From: Rhizobium aethiopicum
Lineage (GTDB): Bacteria > Pseudomonadota > Alphaproteobacteria > Rhizobiales > Rhizobiaceae
NCBI RefSeq assembly: GCF_900094625.1
Contig: NZ_FMAJ01000023.1
Span: 1 to 56,648, forward strand
Length of the DNA stretch: 56,648 bases
Direction: 5' to 3'
Below are positions 50,293 to 56,648 of the stretch, piece after piece. Position 1 is the first letter of the stretch; each line of letters begins with the position of its first letter. The notes under the pieces were generated by a model, which was not told the DNA's origin, did not search any database, and saw nothing but the letters and a program-made list of their open reading frames with translations. Position numbers and translations under genes: made by a program.

Positions 50293-51789
50293 ATGACCGC
50301 CGTTTTTGCCCGCCCCGCCTATCATGACGCGCTGTCGCGACTTGCCGACCGTCATCTCCTGCGCGATCTCGCCTATGTCGGCGGCCGCTGGATCACCGGT
50401 GCCGCAGGGAAGAGCTTCGAGGTCAAGGATCCGGCGTCTTCGGCGACGCTTGCCTGGGTTGCGAGCCTCGGCGCGGCGGAGACGGAAACCGCGATCGACG
50501 CTTCGTCAAAGGCCTTCGCCACATGGTGCGCCATGCTGCCGCAGCAGCGTTCAGCGATCCTGCGCAAATGGCATGAGCTGATGCTCGCCGCCAGGGAGGA
50601 TCTGGCGCTGATCATGACGCTCGAACAGGGCAAACCGCTGGCGGAAGCGCGCGGCGAGATCGACTACGCCGCCTCCTTCCTCGAATGGTATGCCGAGGAA
50701 GGCAAACGGCTGAATGCCGAAAGCGTCACCAGCCACCTGGCCGGCGCGGAAATGATCGTCCGGCGGGAAGCGCTCGGCGTCGTCGGCGTGGTCACGCCCT
50801 GGAATTTCCCCTCTGCCATGCTCACCCGAAAAGCGGCCGCGGCGCTTGCGGCCGGCTGCACGGTCGTCGCCCATCCCTCTTCCGAGACGCCGCTTTCCGC
50901 GCTTGCGCTTGCCGAACTCGGCGAACGCGCCGGCATTCCCGCCGGCGTCTTCAACGTCGTCACCGGAAATGCCGCAGCGATCGTCGGACGCATGTGCACT
51001 GATACCCGCCTGCGCGCCATGAGCTTCACTGGTTCCACAGAGGTGGGCCGGCTGATCGCCGCCCAATGCGCTCCGAGCCTGAAGCGGCTGGTGATGGAAC
51101 TCGGTGGCCACGCGCCGCTGATCATCTTCGACGACGCCGATATATCAAAGGCAGTCGAGATCGCCGTCAACGCCAAGTTTGCCACGTCGGGCCAGGATTG
51201 CCTCGCAGCCAACCGCATCTTCGTCCAGCGGCGGATCGCCGATGCTTTTGCTCAAGCCTTTGCCGCCCGTGTCGCCGAGCTCAAGGTCGGGACGGGCTTT
51301 ACGGATGGCGTCGACATCGGGCCGTTGATGCATGAACGCGCCGTCGCCAAGGTCGAGGAACAGGTTTCCGATGCACTGGCGCTCGGCGCGCAGCTCGTCA
51401 CAGGCGGCAAGCGCCACAGGGCCGGCCGGCTCTTCTATGAGCCGACGCTCCTGACGAATGTGCCTGAAGATGCGCTGATCATGCGCGAGGAGACCTTTGG
51501 GCCTGTTGCGGCTGTTGCCAGCTTCGACACCGAAGAAGAGGTAATCGCCCGCGCCAACGAGAGCGAATACGGCCTCGTCGCCTATGTCATTACCGAAAAC
51601 GGCGCCCGGCAGATGCGCCTCGGCCGCGCGCTGGAATACGGCATGGTGGCTGTCAACCGCGTCAAGATCACGGGCGGCCCCGTTCCATTCGGTGGCTGGA
51701 AACAGTCCGGCCTCGGTCGCGAGGGTTCGCGCCATGGGCTCGAGGCCTTCACCGAACTCAAATATCTCTGCATCGACACGGCCGCCTGA
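50293..51789 (+). CDS. ssd: Aldehyde dehydrogenase of ectoine breakdown (Ssd/DoeC type)
   Basis: A 498-residue aldehyde dehydrogenase of the succinate-semialdehyde class. TPWNFPSAM (about 175) holds the catalytic Asn, MELGGHAP the general-base Glu and GQDCLAANR the nucleophile Cys. In ectoine breakdown it oxidises aspartate-4-semialdehyde to aspartate. ACGAGGAGATTGGAC precedes the ATG at 50293. It is the first of three tightly spaced genes. Confidence 0.86.
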   Translation: MTAVFARPAYHDALSRLADRHLLRDLAYVGGRWITGAAGKSFEVKDPASSATLAWVASLGAAETETAIDASSKAFATWCAMLPQQRSAILRKWHELMLAAREDLALIMTLEQGKPLAEARGEIDYAASFLEWYAEEGKRLNAESVTSHLAGAEMIVRREALGVVGVVTPWNFPSAMLTRKAAAALAAGCTVVAHPSSETPLSALALAELGERAGIPAGVFNVVTGNAAAIVGRMCTDTRLRAMSFTGSTEVGRLIAAQCAPSLKRLVMELGGHAPLIIFDDADISKAVEIAVNAKFATSGQDCLAANRIFVQRRIADAFAQAFAARVAELKVGTGFTDGVDIGPLMHERAVAKVEEQVSDALALGAQLVTGGKRHRAGRLFYEPTLLTNVPEDALIMREETFGPVAAVASFDTEEEVIARANESEYGLVAYVITENGARQMRLGRALEYGMVAVNRVKITGGPVPFGGWKQSGLGREGSRHGLEAFTELKYLCIDTAA

Positions 51790-51829
51790 CCCCATTCAAG
51801 TCGGCTCATTTCAGGAAAGAGGATAGGAC

Positions 51830-53209
51830 ATGCTCGAAAGAAGCAACGAACTCACCGCGTGGGACCGCGATCACTTTTTCCATCCCTCGACCCATATGGG
51901 CATGCATGCCCGTGGCGAAACGCCGACCCGCGTCGTTGCCGGCGGCGAAGGCGTCTACATCATCGACACGACAGGGCGCAAAAGCCTTGACGCTTTTGCC
52001 GGCCTCTATTGCGTCAATGTCGGCTACGGCCGCCAGAAGATTGCTGACGCGATTGCCGAACAGGCGAAGAACCTCGCCTATTACCACGCCTACGTCGGCC
52101 ACGGCACGGAAGCCTCGATTACGCTTTCGAAGATGATCATCGACCGCGCGCCTGATGGCATGCGCCGCGTCTATTTCGGGCTCTCCGGCTCTGATGCCAA
52201 CGAGACCAACATCAAGCTGATCTGGTACTACAACAACATTCTTGGCCGTCCCGAGAAGAAGAAGATCATTTCGCGCTGGCGGGGTTATCACGGCTCCGGC
52301 GTCATGACCGGCAGCCTCACCGGTCTTGCGCTCTTCCACAACGCCTTCGACCTGCCGCGTGCGCCGGTGCTGCACACCGAAGCACCCTATTATTTCCGCC
52401 GGCCGGACCGCTCAATGGACGAGGAGCAGTTCTCGCAATATTGCGCCGACGGGCTGGAGGAGATGATCATCGCCGAAGGCCCGGAAACGGTCGCCGCCTT
52501 CATCGGCGAACCCATCCTCGGCACCGGCGGCATCGTGCCGCCGCCGAAGGGCTATTGGCAGAAGATCCAGGCCGTGCTCGACAAATATGACATCCTGCTC
52601 GTCGCCGATGAAGTCGTCACCGGCTTCGGCCGTCTCGGCACGATGTTCGGCTCGGATCACTACGGCATGAAGCCGGACCTGATCACCATCGCCAAGGGCC
52701 TGACCTCGGCCTATGCTCCGCTTTCCGGCTCGATCGTCTCCGACAAAATGTGGCAGGTGTTGGTGCAAGGCTCCGATCAAATGGGGGCGATCGGCCACGG
52801 CTGGACCTATTCCGCCCATCCGATCTGCGTTGCCGCGGGCATTGCCAATCTCGAACTGATCGACGAACTCGGCATCGTCGAGAATGCCGGCGCCACGGGC
52901 GCCTATTTCCGCTCGGAACTGGCGAAAGCGGTCGGCAGCCACCGAAATGTCGGCGAAGTCCGTGGTGACGGGCTGATGGCGGCAATCGAATTCGTCGAGG
53001 ACAGGGACGACCGCAAGTTCTTTGATCCCGGCCGCAAGATCGGGCCGCAGGTGGCATCTGCCCTTCTCGAACGCGGCGTCATCGGCCGTGCCATGCCGCA
53101 GGGCGATATCCTAGGCTTCGCCCCGCCGCTCTGCCTGACCCGCGAAGAAGCCGACGTCGTCGTCAAGGCGGCAGCGGATGCGGTCGAAAGTGTTTTCAAA
53201 ACCATCTGA
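51830..53209 (+). CDS. doeD: Class III aminotransferase of ectoine breakdown (DoeD type)
   Basis: A 459-residue class III (omega) aminotransferase. VADEVVTGFGRLG and TIAKGLTSAYAPLSG hold the PLP Asp and Lys. In the pathway it turns 2,4-diaminobutyrate into aspartate-semialdehyde, feeding the dehydrogenase encoded before it. The gene starts 40 bases after ssd. Class III enzymes share this look, so the exact amine is taken from context. Confidence 0.85.
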   Translation: MLERSNELTAWDRDHFFHPSTHMGMHARGETPTRVVAGGEGVYIIDTTGRKSLDAFAGLYCVNVGYGRQKIADAIAEQAKNLAYYHAYVGHGTEASITLSKMIIDRAPDGMRRVYFGLSGSDANETNIKLIWYYNNILGRPEKKKIISRWRGYHGSGVMTGSLTGLALFHNAFDLPRAPVLHTEAPYYFRRPDRSMDEEQFSQYCADGLEEMIIAEGPETVAAFIGEPILGTGGIVPPPKGYWQKIQAVLDKYDILLVADEVVTGFGRLGTMFGSDHYGMKPDLITIAKGLTSAYAPLSGSIVSDKMWQVLVQGSDQMGAIGHGWTYSAHPICVAAGIANLELIDELGIVENAGATGAYFRSELAKAVGSHRNVGEVRGDGLMAAIEFVEDRDDRKFFDPGRKIGPQVASALLERGVIGRAMPQGDILGFAPPLCLTREEADVVVKAAADAVESVFKTI

Positions 53210-53222
53210 GGAGAAGAGCCGC

Positions 53223-54296
53223 ATGACGATCCCGGCAAAAATGGCGGCGGTATTGCTCACCGGCCATGGCGGTTTGGAAAAGCTTGTCTACGACAAGGAC
53301 GTCCCGGTCCCGATGCCGGCGCAGGGCGAGGTCCTGATCCGCGTCACCGCCTGCGGCATGAACAATACCGATGTCTGGGTGCGCGAGGGCGCTTATGGCA
53401 CCGAGGACGACCCCGCCGCTGTCTCCACCTGGCGCCGACAGGGAAATACGCTGACCTTCCCGCGCATTCAGGGCACCGATACAGTCGGCCATATCATCGC
53501 CGTCGGTGCCGGTGTCGATCCGGCCCGGATCGGCGAGCGTGTCTTGGTCGACTTCTCGATCTATAATCGCGACGACGACAGTCTCGCCGACATCGATTAC
53601 ATGGGCCACGGGCGGGATGGCGGCTACGCCGAATATATGGCGCTGCCGGCCGAGAACGCCCATGTCGTCGCAACCGATCTGAGCGATGTCGAGCTTGCCA
53701 CCTTCTGCTGCGCCTATCTGACCGGCGAACGGATGCTGGAGCGGGCGAGGCTTGCTGCCGGCGAGCGCGTTCTCGTCACCGGCGCTTCCGGCGGCGTCGG
53801 TTCAGCTATCATCCAGCTTGCCCGCGCCCGCGGCGCCATCCCGATCGCGGTGGCAGGCCCCGGCAAGGAGGCGGCGATGATCGATATCGGCGCGGAAGCG
53901 GTCGTCACCCGCGGCAAGGGCAACCTTGTCGAAGCTGTCCATTCCGCAAGTCGCGGCCATCCGATCGACGTCGTCGCAGATCTGGTCGGCGGACCGCTGT
54001 TCAACGATCTTCTGAAGGTTCTGCGTCCGGAAGGCCGCTATACCACGGCCGGCGCCATTGCCGGCCCCGTCGTCCAGCTCGATCTGCGGACCATGTATCT
54101 GAAGCAGCTCGAGCTGCACGGATCGAGCCAGGGGAGCCGCGCCGATTTCCGCAGGCTCATCGGCTATATCGAGAGTCGCAAAATCAGGCCCCTCGTCGGC
54201 GGCGTTTACCCGCTGTCTGAGTTCCACCGGGCACAGACCGAATTCATGGCGAAGAATTTTGTAGGCAAACTGGTCGTTGTTCCCGACGGGCGATAA
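53223..54296 (+). CDS. Quinone-oxidoreductase/zinc-alcohol-dehydrogenase family protein
   Basis: A 357-residue medium-chain dehydrogenase. The GroES-like N-terminal domain (about 10-150) has GMNNTDVWVREG, and the Rossmann domain has VTGASGGVGSA near 180. The catalytic-zinc motif is not obvious, so it looks more like the quinone-reductase branch. It follows the aminotransferase gene by 13 bases with GAGGAG, so it is probably part of the ectoine unit. I do not know a standard role for it in ectoine breakdown; scavenging a reactive aldehyde is a guess. Confidence 0.8.
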   Translation: MTIPAKMAAVLLTGHGGLEKLVYDKDVPVPMPAQGEVLIRVTACGMNNTDVWVREGAYGTEDDPAAVSTWRRQGNTLTFPRIQGTDTVGHIIAVGAGVDPARIGERVLVDFSIYNRDDDSLADIDYMGHGRDGGYAEYMALPAENAHVVATDLSDVELATFCCAYLTGERMLERARLAAGERVLVTGASGGVGSAIIQLARARGAIPIAVAGPGKEAAMIDIGAEAVVTRGKGNLVEAVHSASRGHPIDVVADLVGGPLFNDLLKVLRPEGRYTTAGAIAGPVVQLDLRTMYLKQLELHGSSQGSRADFRRLIGYIESRKIRPLVGGVYPLSEFHRAQTEFMAKNFVGKLVVVPDGR

Positions 54297-54463
54297 GTGC
54301 GGTCGCCTGTCACGAGGGGTCGGCGAACCTTCTTGGCTTTGCGGCGTTTCACGGCCATGGAGAATTACTGCGATTGCATCGCACGTTCGCTGCCTCAGAA
54401 GATTGAACGCCTCCCATCATTCATGAAGGCGGCGGATTCACCGCGCCCGCCAGGCTGCGGCTG

Positions 54464-54853
54464 ATGCCAACGGGGAACACGACATATCTCACCCCTGCCG
54501 AACTCGGACGAATTCGGCGAGCTGTCGGTATCGCACGCCTCATGGATACCGCAGTCAGATTGCCTTTCGGCGTACGGATCGGCGCAGACTCGGTTCTCGG
54601 CCTCATCCCGGCCGTCGGCGACGTTGCCGGTTCCCTCGTCGGTCTTTTTATCATCGACGAGGCAAGACGTCTCGGCCTTCCCGGCCATAAGCTCGCCCGC
54701 ATGGCGGTCAATCTCGGCGTCGACGCCGCCTGCGGCACGGTCCCGCTGGTCGGCGATCTCTTCGACGTCTATTTCAAGTCTCACCGCCGGAACGTCGGCA
54801 TCATCCTCGAGCATTTCGGCATCAGCGAGGACGAGTTGAACCAGCGCATGTGA
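54464..54853 (+). CDS. DUF4112 membrane protein
   Basis: A 129-residue DUF4112 protein. The family motif is clear: RIGADSVLGLIPAVGDVAGS (near 45-64), then DAACGTVPLVGDLFDVYFKS. A hydrophobic stretch in each half would enter the membrane. The start ATG at 54464 has no strong ribosome site; an inner ATG at 54542 is less likely. The function is unknown. Confidence 0.82.
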   Translation: MPTGNTTYLTPAELGRIRRAVGIARLMDTAVRLPFGVRIGADSVLGLIPAVGDVAGSLVGLFIIDEARRLGLPGHKLARMAVNLGVDAACGTVPLVGDLFDVYFKSHRRNVGIILEHFGISEDELNQRM

Positions 54854-54895
54854 CGAGCTCGACCACCCGTTTGCAGTTTTTTCCTGCCGAAGAAC

Positions 54896-55933
54896 CTAAA
54901 GCTCAGTTAGAGCACCGGCCGTCTTGACTGCGTGATCAAGAACAAATTGCAGCTTGGCGGCATGGCCGAAACCCGGCTCATCGGGCTGGCCTGCTCGCAC
55001 GGCGTTCGCAAATCGCTCGAAGTTGGTGATGACAGGCGCAACCTCGATCTTGCGCCAGATCGCCTTGTCGGCGTCGGCGCCTTCGCAGATCCTGAGGGTC
55101 GAACCTTCAGGCGTATGCACCACCTCGAGCGCGCCCTTGTCTCCATGGAGGCGCAGGCGCAATTCGTTCAGATGGCCGGTCGCCCAGCGCGTGGCATGGA
55201 TGACGCCGGCCGCTCCGTTTTCGAGTTCGGCCATCATCAGGAAGCTGTCATTCGCATCGAGCTCGTATTCCCCGATGCGGTTGCCGGGGCTCTTGTCGAA
55301 AACCTTGAGATGCGACGCGGCCGCCTTGACGTCGCTTCCGGCAGCAAAGACCGCAAAGTCGAGAATGTGGATACCGACATCGCCCAGCACGCCGTTCGAT
55401 CCGTGCTTTGTCGACAGGCGCCAAAGCCATTGGGATTCCTTAGTCCAATCGCCCCAAGCCTTGGAGACCAGCCAGCTCTGCAGATACGAGGCTTCGAAAT
55501 GGCGGATCGCGCCGAGACGGCCGTCCAGCACGATCTTTCGCGCCGCTTGCAGCGGCGCCACGTTGCGATAGGTAAGGTTCACCATCGTAACCTTGCCGGA
55601 CGCCGCCGCGGCATCGGCCATCTCCTTGGCCTCGCGATAGGTGACCGCAAGCGGCTTCTCGCAGAGGACATGCTTGCCGGCGCCGAGTATCTTCATTGTC
55701 GTGGAATAATGCGCGCGATCCGGCGTGACATTGGTCACGGCGTCAAACTCCCCCCACGCAAGGGCGTCATCGAGCGATGTGAAAGTGAGCGGGATACCAT
55801 GCCTGAGCGCGAAGGCCCGCAGCCGGACCTCGTCCGTATCGACGGCAGCGACAATTTTGACGCCGGCGATTTCCGAGAAATTCATGGCATGGGTATTTGC
55901 CCATCCTCCGGTTCCGAGAATGATCAAGCGCAT
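54896..55933 (-). CDS. Gfo/Idh/MocA-family oxidoreductase, ThuB-like
   Basis: A 345-residue NAD(P)-dependent sugar oxidoreductase. The N-terminal Rossmann motif is LGTGGWANTHA and the EKP motif in CEKPLAVT is the family signature. The C-terminal alpha/beta domain carries the substrate site, with GDVGIHILDFA containing an Asp/His pair. GAGGACAGAA precedes the ATG at 55933. It lies directly after a ThuA-like gene, the thuA-thuB arrangement of trehalose/disaccharide 3-keto routes. The sugar here is unknown. Confidence 0.85.
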   Translation of the reverse strand: MRLIILGTGGWANTHAMNFSEIAGVKIVAAVDTDEVRLRAFALRHGIPLTFTSLDDALAWGEFDAVTNVTPDRAHYSTTMKILGAGKHVLCEKPLAVTYREAKEMADAAAASGKVTMVNLTYRNVAPLQAARKIVLDGRLGAIRHFEASYLQSWLVSKAWGDWTKESQWLWRLSTKHGSNGVLGDVGIHILDFAVFAAGSDVKAAASHLKVFDKSPGNRIGEYELDANDSFLMMAELENGAAGVIHATRWATGHLNELRLRLHGDKGALEVVHTPEGSTLRICEGADADKAIWRKIEVAPVITNFERFANAVRAGQPDEPGFGHAAKLQFVLDHAVKTAGALTEL

Positions 55934-55960
55934 TTCTGTCCTCATGGTCGTTTATCGAAT

Positions 55961-56648
55961 TCAGCGGTAACCGGCTTCGCCGGCCTGGTGCAGTCTCGGG
56001 CCGCGTTCGACGATCGGCTCCAGTGCCTTCTCTACCGGCACATTTGGAGCGTCGGTGATACCAGTCAACGCGCACTCAGGGTTATAGGCCCACTTGACGC
56101 CGTTGATCAGCACCTTCTGGATGGTAGCGTCGTGATAGGTCGGGTAGGTCTCGTGGCCGGGGCGGAAATAGAAGATGTTGCCGGCGCCGCGGCGCCAGGT
56201 TATGCCGGAACGGAACACTTCCCCGCCCTGGAACCAGGAGATGAACACCGTTTCCAGCGGCTCCGGCACCGAAAACTGCTCGCCATACATTTCCTCGTTC
56301 TCGAGCTCGAAATGTTCGCCGATGCCGGCGGCGATCGGATGGCGCTGGTTGATCGTCCACAGCCGCTCGCGCTCGCCCGCTTCGCGCCATTTCAGCGCGC
56401 AAGGCGTGCCCATCAGCCGCTTGAAGATCTTGGAGAAATGGCCGGAATGCAGCACGAGAAGACCCATGCCCTCCCAGACGCGCTTGGCGACGCGGTCGAC
56501 GACGGCATCGGAGACCGCGCCGTGATCCTTGTGGCCCCACCAGGTCAGCACATCGGTTTGGGCAAGACGGGCCTCGCTCAGCCCATGTTCCGGCTCCTGC
56601 AGCGTCGCCGTCGTCGCCGAGATGCCGGGATCGCTATTCAGCGCATTG
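55961..56648 (-). CDS. ThuA-like protein, N-terminus beyond the window
   Basis: The frame is open from the stop at 55961 to the window edge (229 codons). ThuA-domain landmarks include DVLTWWGHKDHG, LLVLHSGHFSKIFKRLMGT and FISWFQGGEVFRSGITW. ThuA works in trehalose and related disaccharide use in rhizobia, with a GATase-like fold and no proven reaction in this branch. It is 27 bases upstream of the Gfo/Idh/MocA gene, with which it surely forms an operon. Confidence 0.85.
   Translation of the reverse strand, partial: NALNSDPGISATTATLQEPEHGLSEARLAQTDVLTWWGHKDHGAVSDAVVDRVAKRVWEGMGLLVLHSGHFSKIFKRLMGTPCALKWREAGERERLWTINQRHPIAAGIGEHFELENEEMYGEQFSVPEPLETVFISWFQGGEVFRSGITWRRGAGNIFYFRPGHETYPTYHDATIQKVLINGVKWAYNPECALTGITDAPNVPVEKALEPIVERGPRLHQAGEAGYR

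Noticed and set aside
1..56648. CRISPR array, tRNA, rRNA or prophage
   Set aside because: No spaced identical repeats of CRISPR size, no tRNA-like cloverleaf segment, no rRNA and no phage structural genes were noticed. The AGAC repeats at 50171-50244 are too short and too few for CRISPR.

Overview
The window looks like an accessory region of a Rhizobium-type alphaproteobacterium (Rhizobiaceae). This rests on high-GC coding bias, many ABC importers of the PAAT and Opp/Dpp classes, ectoine eut/ehu genes arranged as in rhizobia, a ThuA-like protein and IS110/ISNCY-like insertion-sequence debris. I see no rRNA, tRNA, CRISPR array or replication origin. All identifications come from reading protein motifs and gene order; no database search was run.

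Layout. (1) 1-390: the start of an IS110-type transposase, cut by the window edge. (2) 593-12605, minus strand: an eight-gene carbohydrate operon. It encodes a family 5 solute-binding protein, a GHL6-type putative glycosidase, two permeases, a double ATPase, hydroxypyruvate isomerase, tartronate semialdehyde reductase and a GH42 beta-galactosidase. A divergent LacI regulator lies at 12786-13814. (3) 13.8-22.2 kb: a patchwork of two divergent LysR/SDR pairs, a DUF1003 protein, an SDR-DoxX fusion with a DUF2269 protein, and gene wreckage (an AraC tail, a monooxygenase pseudogene, an ISNCY-like remnant). (4) 22205-27400: a divergent membrane-stress cluster matching E. coli yjfIJKLMC plus a TrkA-type K+ channel. 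(5) 27549-29005: zinT behind a Zur-like box, then a cupin. (6) 29080-36086: two complete polar amino-acid ABC importers, the first with its own GntR regulator. (7) 36795-39951: an orphan TetR with a clear palindrome, and a chemoreceptor. (8) 39978-54296: a full ectoine/hydroxyectoine island (ehuABCD-eutABCDE in one operon, a MocR-type regulator, and divergent asnC-ssd-aminotransferase-dehydrogenase). (9) 54464-56648: a DUF4112 protein and a Gfo/Idh/MocA-ThuA pair, the latter cut by the window end.

How it works together. Most of the window is devoted to uptake and breakdown of plant- or soil-derived solutes, each module having its own local regulator. The ectoine island imports ectoines (EhuABCD), converts hydroxyectoine to ectoine (EutABC), opens the ring and deacetylates (EutD/EutE), then routes diaminobutyrate through an aminotransferase and a semialdehyde dehydrogenase towards aspartate.

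The most notable new-looking signals are regulatory. They are a triplicate AGACNATCTCTC array with exact 31-bp spacing before the ectoine ssd gene, repeated TGWCAATT elements at both EnuR-facing promoters, and a strong hairpin just after each of four solute-binding-protein genes. The carbohydrate operon pairs two glycosidase-type proteins with hydroxypyruvate/tartronate semialdehyde enzymes, a combination I cannot assign to a known substrate.
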